From the NCBI RefSeq assembly GCF_001642475.1, contig NW_019173945.1, positions 186,001 to 250,000 of the forward strand: a stretch of DNA of 64,000 nt. Reading direction: 5' to 3'. The notes under the pieces were generated by a model. The model was given only the letters and a program-made list of their open reading frames with translations. It was not told the origin of the DNA and made no database searches. Origin of the DNA: Fonsecaea monophora (Eukaryota > Ascomycota > Eurotiomycetes > Chaetothyriales > Herpotrichiellaceae). The translations under genes were made by a program, and so were the position numbers. The stretch's first letter is position 1. Each line of letters opens with the position of its first letter. Below, in pieces: positions 47,701 through 57,617 of the stretch.

Positions 47701-48408
47701 GGCAATGATTGCATCGGCACGTCCCTTCGACATGGAGCCAAGTCAATTACCAACTTTGAGCTCTTGCCTCAACCTCCTCCGGAACGCGCTCGCGACAACC
47801 CGTGGCCCCAGTGGCCGCGAATTTACCGCGTGGACTACGGTCACACAGAAGTCAAGCAACACTACGGACAAGATCCTCGTGAATACTGTGTGATGACGAA
47901 GGATTTCGTGGTCGAGGATGGACGTGTCGTGGGCATCAATACGACTCGTGTAGACTGGACAAAGACCGCCACTGGTGGCTGGGACATGAAACCCAGGGAG
48001 GGAAGTGAGCAGTACTTCCCAGCGGATCTCGTGCTTCTTTCTATGGGTTTCCTTGGCCCTGACGACCGTCTCTTTGAAAGCCAAGTGGAGCTTGATCCGC
48101 GCAAGAACATCAAGACGCCAAAGAACATGTACAACACCAACCTTCCGGGTGTGTTTGCTGCCGGTGACTGCCGACGTGGCCAATCTCTCATTGTGTGGGG
48201 TATCAATGAAGGTCGTCAATGTGCTCGACAGGTCGACAGCTTCCTCATGGGCACCGGATCCATCCTTCCCGTTACAGGTGGAATCATCCAACGAGCTGCG
48301 CATGACGCTGTCCCCACCCCTGAAGAGTCCAAGGCTCATAAGCATGGCGATATGGCGCATGCTGCCGAAAATTTCAAACGTGGTCCCGAAATAAAAGTCG
48401 CTGCATGA
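41788..48408 (+). CDS. GLT1: NADH-dependent glutamate synthase (GOGAT), with one frame-breaking base loss
   Basis: Makes two glutamates from glutamine and 2-oxoglutarate using NADH. Exons: 41788-41963, 42025-42065, 42119-45469 and 45519-48408. Exon sum is 6458 nt; with one extra base it gives 2152 residues, the usual size. Cys53 in DACGVGF is the glutaminase nucleophile after a 52-residue propeptide. The FMN/2-oxoglutarate domain includes GEGGEDPER and KPGEGGELPG. The 3Fe-4S cysteines lie in MMRKCHLNTCPVGIATQDP, created across the last splice. The fused small subunit has CMDCGVPFC and CPAPCEGAC (4Fe-4S), GSGPAGLAAA (FAD) and GGGDTGNDC (NADH). Between 43920 and 43921 (codon 673/674) the frame jumps: upstream reads ATKAIDE, downstream VIILSDRATSEDRVPVSSLL. 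One G missing from a GGG run explains it; taken literally translation stops at 44157, about 751 residues. Confidence 0.93.
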
Positions 48409-49487
48409 TTTCTCTAACGGTCGAATCGATGTTAGTGATTGTTTATGAAAGCAGGATGCAGCAGTGAGCATCTAAAATGACATGGGATGGCTTTCTCTAT
48501 TGTCTTTCACGATTTGGCATGGTAAGCGCGATCGGCCAGTATGCGAGATACCCTGATGAGCGCTTTTCAGATCATGAGATGCGAGATGAAATGACCAATG
48601 GAATCTGCAATGGGTCATGCCTTTTGGTTATTACGACCTCTGATGAGTGAGGGTTTTTTGATGCTCCCAGGGTGCAGATATGTATCAGTCGTACTCGAGC
48701 CATTTTGGGTTTTTGGGGGGAAACGTGTTTTGGAACAACAAATGGAGAGGTCGAGTGTGATGCACCTTGGAAGATATCAGAAAGAAAAGAGGTGCTGCAG
48801 ACTGCCAATGGGAATGTATCAATACCAAAGGCCTGTAGATAGCACAACAAAATATATATTTGAAAATCCACCCTTTTTGGGATCATATTTCTGACACATT
48901 GACCGCTAGAAAGAGAGAAATATTCCAACATGGTCGGTCTCTCATGGTCGAATTAGCATGACCTAAACAGTCGAGGTTGCACTAGGGATGTTAAAATGAC
49001 GTTTGCCATGTATGATTGGCCGTAGTTGAGTTATAGTATCATAAGCTTATATCGGCGCTTGCCCTAGATTCTTCGTCATTGAAAACACACCTTAATTGAC
49101 CAACTGTCTTTATTCCACATCATGTGCTGTGAGGAATCTGTTTAGTTCACAGCATTACAGGAATTGGTTCTTCGTTCGCCTACATACGAGTCTGCAGCTA
49201 GGCCGCCGGTCATCAATTATACGTATGGTCCTGAGAAACAAGTGTCTGCGTCGCGACGCGTTTTGATCTACACACCAAGCAACACATTTCACGTCATAAC
49301 ACACAAAAGTCGAGACGAGAGTCGCGGCGAAGGGAGTCATCAAGTGGAAAGAGCCCCATATTCTCGAAAAAAGGCCGATGTCGAACAACCTAGTCGACAA
49401 CTTTACAACCACTTCAGTCGCCAAAACCCTGAATCCGACTTGACACAATAATTTCACCACAGTTCACCACAATCAATATTGATCACA
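48409..49487. other. Spacer between glutamate synthase and Apc15
   Basis: No gene seen; the region just before 49488 is the Apc15 leader. Confidence 0.55.
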
Positions 49488-51398
49488 ATGTTCTTTACAT
49501 CCTCACTCCCCCTACTTCCCCCTCCGCCAGCATCTCTTCTTCCGCCTCTCACTACTACGTTCTCGGGATCCGAGACATCGAATACATCTCATCAACACCA
49601 ACATCCTCACCAGCATCCATCGTCGTCCCGCCGCCCCAAATCTCACCATGCAAACATCAACAACCGGAACAATACACTTGTCGCGCTATCTGCTGATGAA
49701 CGAACTATCTCCCAACGGAAAATGGCCATCGCCATGTACGGTTATAGCTGGCTCAAGCCGGCTGGATGTGCCAAGACGATGCTCGGGAGACGGGAGGAAG
49801 AGGTCGAAAGGGAGGAAGTCGAAAGGCAATTGAGAGAGGTCGAACTCCAAGAGCGGCAAGCTCAGGAAACGGAGGAGCAGGAAAGACTGGCGAGGCTGAA
49901 CGAGGCGGGAGAGGGTGAAGTGGATGAAGGGGAGAGGGACTTAGACGAAGATATCCCCGACGCTGATGAGGCGGACTTGGATGGAGAGGAAGATGAAGAA
50001 AGTGAGGAGGATGTTGACCATGGAATTGATGAAGGCGAAGATGACGAGGCTTTACAAGTCGATCTCGATGATGAGATTCCCGATGCGGATGACCAGGACG
50101 ACGACGACGACGACGACGACGTTGAACCCATGTCGCCTGATCCTGTTGGGGCGGACGGAAACTGGGTCTACGATACCCGTCGAGAGCCGGACACTGACGA
50201 CGAAGAACAGTTACCCCACCCACCTGCAACCAGTCGCCATCCTCCTGGTCGTCTTGCGATGGGAAGGGATGGTATGCACGCAACAGTCGCAGGTGTGCGT
50301 CTCCCACTTTCAGGAAGTGATTATGGCTATGATGAACGGGATGCTGAGGACTTGACGGACTCTATGCTCGATCAGGATGAGGTATTTGATGACCACGCTA
50401 TTGAAAGTAGCAACGCCGCCATCGCCGAGCATGACCTAGACGAAGATGTTCCTGAAGCAGAAGATGACCAGATGTGGGAACATACGGACACAGAACTCGA
50501 GGAGAGTGAGATGGACATATCCGTCCTTCCTGGTCAAAGTGAAGGCCCTGGGACCACTGCAATGGCCCAAACTCAGAATCTACGCCCTCCTCCCAGTTCT
50601 GACCGCATCTCGATGCCGCGCAGCTCTGGCCCATGGATCACAGGACCTTCCCCTTCGCCCCAGACACATGGACAGATAATCACTCGGCGTGGAGTGCATG
50701 CCAGGCCTACTCCCGATGCTGCCATACGCGCCGCCAGGATCGTGTCTGGGAACCGTCAACGCCATTACCATCATGGACTCCCGAATACGCGGCATCAACT
50801 CAACCACACACCAGCGATTCTGGATAGCCCGCTTGACGTTAATGAGGAAGAAGTCGACACCGACTTGGAACTGGATACACCGGATCCGTTTGCTGCCCCT
50901 AGAAATTTGAGGGGAGGGGCTGCCGGCGGAACGACGGGACAAGAGATTACACCCGGGGACGGCGCTGCCCGACCGGAAATAGATGATAACAATAATCGAA
51001 GCCCAAGTCGCGCCGCCGCGGCACGTAACTGGCTTGACGGTGCAGCAGCAGCAGTTGTTGGTGGGAGCGGAAGTGCCCGGAGAACATTATTTCAGCGTGC
51101 GACGAGGAGAAGAAACAATATCGACACTGGCACGACGGCAGCTGCTCCTGGCACCGCACAGACTCTCCCCGGCGGTACCTCAAGTGGCGGGCTGTTCACC
51201 CCATCTCCCCATACTCAAGTCGCCGGCTCTGGCCGAGCGCAGGACCGACCAGGGGGAGCAGCACTGGATTGGGACACGCCTGTGAATGCGAACTCAAATG
51301 CGAGTGGGGGTGAAGGATTGTCAGGTCAAGGACAAGACCAGCGAGGAAGGGGAAGACGCACTGGACGGTTTCTGGGGTCACGGAGACGGGCAGAATGA
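49488..51398 (+). CDS. APC15: Anaphase-promoting complex subunit Apc15/Mnd2
   Basis: Small regulatory subunit family of the APC/C ubiquitin ligase that controls turnover of the checkpoint complex (animals) or meiotic Ama1 activity (yeast Mnd2). Start ATG at 49488; intronless, 636 residues. The Apc15 signature is at about 78-140: KMAIAMYGYSWLKPAGCAKTM, followed by a charged helix of Arg/Glu/Gln repeats. The acidic motif DLDEDIPDADE occurs at residue 151, with copies DLDDEIPDADD at 192 and DLDEDVPEAED at 316. A Ser/Pro/Gly-rich, probably disordered region follows to a basic end (GRRTGRFLGSRRRAE). The N-terminal 70 residues (Pro, His/Gln runs) are low complexity; ATG at 49722 (codon 79, MAIAMYGY) is a possible shorter start. 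Homologs vary greatly in length outside the signature. Confidence 0.82.
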   Translation: MFFTSSLPLLPPPPASLLPPLTTTFSGSETSNTSHQHQHPHQHPSSSRRPKSHHANINNRNNTLVALSADERTISQRKMAIAMYGYSWLKPAGCAKTMLGRREEEVEREEVERQLREVELQERQAQETEEQERLARLNEAGEGEVDEGERDLDEDIPDADEADLDGEEDEESEEDVDHGIDEGEDDEALQVDLDDEIPDADDQDDDDDDDDVEPMSPDPVGADGNWVYDTRREPDTDDEEQLPHPPATSRHPPGRLAMGRDGMHATVAGVRLPLSGSDYGYDERDAEDLTDSMLDQDEVFDDHAIESSNAAIAEHDLDEDVPEAEDDQMWEHTDTELEESEMDISVLPGQSEGPGTTAMAQTQNLRPPPSSDRISMPRSSGPWITGPSPSPQTHGQIITRRGVHARPTPDAAIRAARIVSGNRQRHYHHGLPNTRHQLNHTPAILDSPLDVNEEEVDTDLELDTPDPFAAPRNLRGGAAGGTTGQEITPGDGAARPEIDDNNNRSPSRAAAARNWLDGAAAAVVGGSGSARRTLFQRATRRRNNIDTGTTAAAPGTAQTLPGGTSSGGLFTPSPHTQVAGSGRAQDRPGGAALDWDTPVNANSNASGGEGLSGQGQDQRGRGRRTGRFLGSRRRAE

Positions 51399-52543
51399 AT
51401 CCCCAAGAAGGGCTGTCCTGGCATGGCGTCTTGTTGTTCAAGAGTACTATGAGTCAAATATGGCCGACATGTCAGGATATTGATTTGACTGTCTTTCTCG
51501 CGAGAGGCTCTCTGGTCCCCACACTGTCTGTGGTTTATAGGCCTGAAGAAGAGCTTGCTGAAAGGAGAGAAGACCCTATCCGCTTCTATCTCCATCTCCA
51601 TCTCCACCAACGGATACCTTTGAGGACAAACAGATAGATCCCTTCCAAGGGTTCTCACTCTCTCCAACTCAACTCGTATTACATTACATTAATTACAGAA
51701 TTGCAGAGTCACAGCAATTCACCGGGCGATTGCCGGACCACAAAGCACTTTGCAGAACGCGAACGCACTTGGCTAGCTCTCCTAGCAATATCACATCACA
51801 TGACATCACGAGCAGGAGCACGAACACGTCGAGGATTCATCTATCCATCCATTCAATCTCGTTCAAAAAGGTCCAAGAAAACAGTCATATTCACACACTC
51901 TCCTTTTTCCTCTCTTGTGGTGCCTGCCCCTACCTGCCGTTATTTGCCCTGCTGCGCTGCGTGGAATCCCTTGTGTTTACAAAAAAAGAAAACAAAATAG
52001 ACATTCATTTGCTCCATCCAGGAAAACGCCTTGCTCGCTCTGGGACACTTGGTCATGTAATGAAACCGAAACCAGTTTTGGTACTCTTTTGGGGGGTAAG
52101 GGGTGGAAGGACGAGGTTTTCGGACAAGAGTGAGAAATGTGAGGGGTGTGTTATGTGCTGCTTTGAGGTTCGGAGAGGCTGTGGGTTGTGTGGGGATGGC
52201 AGCCACAGAAGTCGACTCTGGTTGAAGGTGGTGTGGATTTGAGAGATTGAATGAGAGAGGGAGTGAGAGGGAGCCAGGTGGTGTTGTTCTCGAAAGGAAT
52301 CGTGTCGCATGGTGCCTTGTAGCTGTATTGTCCATGGTATGATTCTGGGCAGACTCAAGCATCTTCTGGTTCGAGGTGAATCAGCACTGCTGCAGAAGCC
52401 CTTCCATCGACTCAATCGCCCACGTCCAGGTCCGATCCAATCAAGGTACTTCTGTACAATGTCTCAGCGCAACATGAACCCTCGCTTGATTGCAAGGTCT
52501 TCTTTTAGCTTCTCTCCCATGCCCTCAGTCGCGAGCTTCCCAC
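51399..52543. other. Convergent spacer Apc15/Bet1
   Basis: Three-prime flanks; includes CATCTC-type short repeats near 51588-51606. No gene seen. Confidence 0.6.
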
Positions 52544-53179
52544 TCAGAATAGCCACACGTAGGCAAACAGAGCCCACACGGCGATGAAAAACAACACCCA
52601 CACTCTCCAACCCACCCCGGTCCGCTCTGCCATGCGCAGCATCCTCCTCATCGTACCCCGTAACCTGACGCCCGTATTCTCAAAGGTATCATTAATCGAC
52701 TGCGCAAGTTGGGACGAGTCGCGGATTTCGTCGCCGATGGCGACTGTGAGGGACTTTAGCTGCGACACCTTTTGGCTCAGGAGTGTGGTCTGGGTGATTT
52801 CATTCTGAGACTCGAGTTCTTCCAGAACCGAGGCGGAATATTGTCCCTTGGAGTTGGGCGTCGCGGGTCGGAACCCCGAAGACGGCCTCTGCGGCGTGCT
52901 GTGGCCATTTGTGGAGGAGTACGGTGTCAGGTACGGTGAAGAGGAATTCGCTGGTTGTGAGGTCGGATAGGCATAGCTGCTGGGCCTCTGCCCGGAGGAT
53001 GAGGAGGATGGGCGCGAGCCGGGGTAGTCTTGAAAGAGGGCCGACGAGGCTGGGGCGGCGCGCCGATTTAACGACGAGTAGCGGTTCCTGTGCGCGTAAA
53101 ATATGTTAGTTTTTTACCTTGAATTCAAATCGTCTTGTGACAAATCTGGGAACGGGGCGAAAAAAACGTACGTTGACAT
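52544..53179 (-). CDS. BET1: Bet1-like Qc-SNARE for ER-Golgi transport
   Basis: Tail-anchored SNARE that works with Sed5, Bos1 and Sec22/Ykt6 in fusion of ER-derived vesicles with the Golgi. Exon 1 is only 8 bases (53172-53179, ATG TCA AC), then an 84-bp intron (GTACGT..CACAG, 53088-53171) and exon 2 (52544-53087); 183 residues. The joined start reads MSTNRYSSLNRR, typical of Bet1. A Ser/Pro/Tyr-rich N-terminal region (about 15-95) is followed by the SNARE helix (about 100-155: YSASVLEELESQNEI, LLSQKVSQLKSLTVAIGDEI, SQLAQSINDTFENTG) and a C-terminal membrane anchor of 19 residues (VWVLFFIAVWALFAYVWLF). Confidence 0.93.
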
Positions 53180-53555
53180 GCTGGACGGGTTCTGTCGCAG
53201 GGAAATGTTCGTAAAAGGACCAGGCGGATCGGCAGTGGGCACTGTACTCTTTGTTCTTCAGGCCATCTTTTTGTTCAGTATCCGGAGGTCGTGCCACAGG
53301 TAGAAATTCACACCACTCTGTCTACAATTTTGACAGAAGTGTCCAGTTTGCCTAAGACGTTAAAGTGATCTTGTGTCTGGCGCTGGTGAAAGAACAAATG
53401 TTCTGGGCTTGAGGATGACGCGGGTGGCGGAAACACCCGGCCGGATTCATTGCATGAGTTGATTAAAAAGTCTACCGTACAGTACATACTATGTGCTCGG
53501 CCTCGTCGACTTTTGTCCCTTCTGTCCGCAACATCCTTCATGCCATTCACCTTGC
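53180..53555. other. Spacer between Bet1 and hydroxyproline dehydratase
   Basis: Bet1 promoter on one side and the 3' end of the dehydratase on the other. Nothing else seen. Confidence 0.6.
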
Positions 53556-54764
53556 TCATGGAACACTCAGATTCCTGAAAGCGAATCCACTGTCTCCCAG
53601 CGGGTCATCCTTTTCCACGGAGAAGGTGCTGAATCCAGTGTAGTAAGCTTGGCCCTCGACCTTGACTCTCACTTCCATGTCTTCAGAAGTTGCCGATGGT
53701 TCATCGGGTTGACCGACCATATTTCGCTCCAAAACCGTCCCGATAAACGGCGGACCGATCCCGAGCTTGGAAACCAAAGAATGATATGCCCACGACTCGT
53801 TTGCTTTGCGAGTCCCGTCACGATACGCCAGTGCTGCACGAGCGGCCACTCCACTTCCAGTTGGGGAGCGGTCGATTTCTTCGGCAGCAAAATAGCATAC
53901 GCCCAGCTCAGATCCGGACACGGATTCGTTCTGTGCCTCCATGTGGTCAGTGACAATCACTCCATACAGAAAGGACATCTCCGGCTCAGCTCTATGCTCA
54001 TAGTAGCGTGAGAGAGATGCGTTGTCCAGTATTGCTGATTTAAGACCCCGCGAAGCACGATTCAATGCTTCAAGGTCGACTGCTCTAAGGCCATTAGCAA
54101 ATCCTAGCTCCACAGCCGCAACAATACAATAAAACGCTCCACCGTACGCAAAGCTCGCGCGTACTTCGGTCCTGTCTTCTTGGAGCTCGGACCACCGTAG
54201 ATGTGCGGGTACAGGAATTGTGATATTGATACCCTTTGCAAAGGAAGGGACGGAAACGAAGGAGACAGGGCGTTGAGGGTCAGATGCCGATCCATCTTCA
54301 TTCGTCGGCACAGTCACCTCAACGAGCCCACATGGGGCATGGAGGTTTATGACTGCATAACGGGTGTGAGGATCGTACTTTATCTCATTTCTTCTCGGGA
54401 ATATAGCGAGGTCGTGTGTGTCGACGAGAAACCGTCCCAGCGCAATGGTCGCGTGACCACACATTGTAGAGTAGCCGTCGTTAGTCATGAAGAGAACACC
54501 CATGTCGGCCTTGCCGCTCGTGGTGAGCTCCGTTTGTGGGCGAAGTATTGCACCGTACATGTCATAGTGCCCGCGAGGCTCCAGCAAGACTCGCTGCCGG
54601 AGGGAGTCATATTTGGTCTTTGCTTCCGCACGCTGTTCCAGCAGCGTCCCATGGAGATTAGGATATCCGTCAATGACGATTCGTGTAGGTTCGCCACAAG
54701 TATGCATCTCAATACAAGAGATTGGTCTGTTTACCGGCTGCAAGAGTAGTTGCTTGATGTCCAT
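53556..54764 (-). CDS. Trans-3-hydroxy-L-proline dehydratase (proline racemase family)
   Basis: Predicted to remove water from trans-3-hydroxy-L-proline to give pyrroline-2-carboxylate. Intronless, 402 residues from ATG 54762-54764 (MDIKQLLLQPV). The first catalytic site keeps cysteine: Cys102 in TMCGHATIALGRF. The second site reads DRSPTGSG with Thr302 where racemases and 4-hydroxyproline epimerases have Cys; this Cys/Thr pair is the hallmark of the dehydratase branch. CIEMHTCGEPTRIV near the N-terminus and the C-terminal F-T/S-x-E-K-D-DPLGDSGF segment also fit the family. Length is in the usual range (330-400). No proline-pathway partner is adjacent; Bet1 lies downstream and Apc8 is divergent. 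Confidence 0.88.
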   Translation of the reverse strand: MDIKQLLLQPVNRPISCIEMHTCGEPTRIVIDGYPNLHGTLLEQRAEAKTKYDSLRQRVLLEPRGHYDMYGAILRPQTELTTSGKADMGVLFMTNDGYSTMCGHATIALGRFLVDTHDLAIFPRRNEIKYDPHTRYAVINLHAPCGLVEVTVPTNEDGSASDPQRPVSFVSVPSFAKGINITIPVPAHLRWSELQEDRTEVRASFAYGGAFYCIVAAVELGFANGLRAVDLEALNRASRGLKSAILDNASLSRYYEHRAEPEMSFLYGVIVTDHMEAQNESVSGSELGVCYFAAEEIDRSPTGSGVAARAALAYRDGTRKANESWAYHSLVSKLGIGPPFIGTVLERNMVGQPDEPSATSEDMEVRVKVEGQAYYTGFSTFSVEKDDPLGDSGFAFRNLSVP

Positions 54765-55189
54765 GGTTAATGGTGAACCGGGGTTCCAATTTGAGTGATG
54801 GAGCTGAGTGGCTTGCCAGACAATCAAAGTACTTCAACGACGGCAACTGTACGAAATCGTCCCGGGAAGAGGATAAATACCGGTTGCTCTACGTGGAATT
54901 GTGTAGAGTCACATTGGGGAAATGACGCGCCTTGAGACATGTCAGAACGGGGTAAGGCTGAGATACAGCCTTGCGTGAAGGGGCTACGGTGGACCATGCA
55001 TCGAGTCGCGCGTCTGCGCCTTCCACAACGCGTTGAACAACTAAACGGTGGTTGATCTTTGGACGCTGCAAACTTGACTTTACACTATACTGTTGTATAC
55101 ACCCGAAGTTCGCTGGTCGTCTCATTGCCTTGCTTTAGTGCCTCGAGCACGTATAACAACCTTATGCTCCAGATGTATCCCAGCACAGC
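54765..55189. promoter_or_regulatory. Bidirectional promoter region, dehydratase / Apc8
   Basis: The 425 bases separate two divergent start codons, so both promoters must lie here or overlap. No canonical TATA box is obvious for either gene. This is inferred from gene arrangement alone. Confidence 0.4.
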
Positions 55190-57617
55190 ATGGTTGCACC
55201 ACGACAAAACGAAAGTTTCGGCTCGGTGGGCGAACTCGATGGTGAAGTAGTATCGGAGTTGAGGGACAGGTTGACAGAAGTCACTATAAAATGCTCGGAG
55301 CGATGTTTGTATCAATCGGCAAAATGGTGAGCAAGAAGAAGAAGAAGAACCTGGAAACCCAGTCACTGACCGCTGTATTAGGGCAGCGGAGCTTCTCGAT
55401 TCTCTTCCGGAAGACGACGATACGTTTGATGACGCTCCTATGCAAGACGCGAATAATGTCCAGTCTTCGTATCGACTGTTCTCGACCACTTACGATGACC
55501 CTGAAGAGGCGGCATTAGAGGCCAAGGAGGCACCGAAATATCTGTTAGCGAAAGCATTCTTCGACACCAAAGAGTTTGATAGATGCTCGGCGGTGTTTCT
55601 ACCGCCAGCAATCCCAGCCGGAGGTCTAGCGATCTTCGACAAGCCCAGAAAGCGGACACCTACATCCACTCCGTCCCGGACGAAAGGGAAATCAAAAGAG
55701 AGTGGTACAACAACCACTACCAGCCCGTTCCCCCGGCTCAGTCAACGGTCTCTGTTTCTTGCCCTCTATGCACGGTATCTTGCTGGAGAGAAGCGCAAAG
55801 ACGAAGAAAGCGAGATGGTTCTCGGTCCAGCCGATGGTGGACAAACGATCAATCGGGAGCTTCCCGCATTGGCAAGAGGACTGGAAGCGTACTTCAAAGT
55901 CCGAGATGCTGCAGATCCACAACTCAAGCGGTCTCAAGGATGGCTCGAATACCTGTACGGTACCGTCCTGGCCAAGTCGAGACAAGAACAACTCGCACAG
56001 CAATGGCTCCTCCGTTCTGTACGACTCAATCCCTATCACTGGGGTGCGTGGGAGGAGTTGGCCACGCTTCTCTCGTCGATTGACGACCTCAATTCCCAAC
56101 TCTCCCCTTCCGTCCTCCCTCAAAACCTGATGAGCATCATGTACCAAGCATACGCCTCTGTTGACTTGTTCTCGACCAGCGATCAATCCACGACGTTGAA
56201 CTACCTTCGGATTCTCCTGAACTACTTTCCAACCTCCACATTCTTACTTACGCAACTTGCTCTCAGCCATTACCACGCCAAAGAATACGAGTCCTCCGCA
56301 TCCATATTTCAAGATTTGCTGGTGGCCCACCCTCATCGTCTTGATGGACTCGACCACTACTCCAACATATTGTATGTGATGGCGGATCGACCTAAACTCG
56401 CGTTTCTCGCTCATCTTGCTACATCGGTCGACAAATTCCGCCCAGAAACCTGTTGCGTGGTGGGTAATTATTACTCTCTTTGCTCTCAGCACGAGAAAGC
56501 AGTCATGTACTTCCGACGCGCCCTCACATTGGACAGAAACTTTTTGTCGGCGTGGACTTTAATGGGCCATGAGTACATCGAGCTGAAAAACACACATGCC
56601 GCCATCGAAAGCTATCGACGTGCTGTTGACGTCAATCGCAAGGATTACCGTGCTTGGTATGGTCTGGGACAAGCCTATGAGGTCCTCGATATGGGCTTTT
56701 ATGCATTGTTTTACTACCAGCGAGCTGCTGGATTGAGGCCATATGACCCCAAGATGTGGCAAGCAGTCGGGTCTTGCTATGCGAAAATGGACCGTCTTGA
56801 TCAAGCGATCAAGGCTCTCAAGCGCGCCCTGGTTGCAGGGACGTACTTTGAAGAACCCACTTCCGCTCAGTCAAGTTTCAACCCAAGTAGCAGTGTTTCA
56901 AGCAACATGACTTCTGGCACAAAACGTGGTAAATCCGCCTCCCAGACAAAATCAAACCAGCAGAAAAGTATTCGCAAACTTCTTGATCCGGAAACACTCT
57001 ATCAAATCGCTCTTTTGTACGAACGCGTTGGCGGCGATGAAGGCGAGAAAGAGGCGGTTCAGTACATGGAACTTTGTGTCGCGCAAGAGACTGGTGGCAG
57101 CCACATGAGTGTTGTAAAGGCAGAGAAGGCACTTCGCAAACGTCAGCAAAAGGAAGACAGGAAAGCTGCAGTTGCAGAGGAACGCCGAACCCGAGTAGCC
57201 GAGATGCGGATGCGTGCGGAAGATGCAGGCGATATGGACATGGACGCCGGGCCAGGGGCAGTCGGTGCTGACGATGATACAGAGATCATGTCCCCATACT
57301 CTGCTTCTCCTGCTTCTCCAGGGTCATCACCATCACCCTCTGACGGTGAAAACATGGGCGAAATGACAGATGGCGGAGGCGATGGCTTCGGCACAGGTAC
57401 CACCGCTACCACCTCCAAAGCTCGCCTATGGCTTGCGCGTTGGTGTGTGAAAACAGGCGACCTCGACCGCGCAGAGAGACTGGCGGAGGAGTTATGTATG
57501 GATGGGTACGAGGTTGAAGAAGCAAAGGGCTTGGTTCGTGAGGTCAGAGGGAGAAGAGAAGTGGATGTGAGCGGAGGCGGTGTGGGTTTGGACCTGTTGC
57601 AACCGCCAATGACCTGA
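55190..57617 (+). CDS. CDC23: Anaphase-promoting complex TPR subunit Apc8/Cdc23
   Basis: TPR scaffold subunit of the APC/C. Start ATG 55190-55192 (MVAPRQNES). Exon 1 is 55190-55326, a 55-bp intron lies at 55327-55381, and exon 2 is 55382-57617; 790 residues. The splice recreates the N-terminal Apc8 motif LTEVTIKCSERCLYQSAKW/AAELLDSLP. Next comes YLLAKAFFDTKEFDRCSAVF, an insert with basic/Ser residues, then SLFLALYARYLAGEKRK. About eleven TPR-like units fill residues 190-560, including LGPADGG.., FPTSTFLLTQLALSHYHAKEY, YYSLCSQHEKAVMYFRRALTLD, YIELKNTHAAIESYRRAVDVN and AYEVLDMGFYALFYYQRAAGLRP. A Ser/Lys-rich loop (about 575-610) and an acidic Met-rich, Ser/Pro-rich insert (about 680-720) interrupt the C-terminal helices. 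Confidence 0.93.

Noticed and set aside
47743..48471. 242-codon minus-strand frame over the end of glutamate synthase
   Set aside because: Antisense shadow of a strongly conserved gene; no domain and no promoter context.
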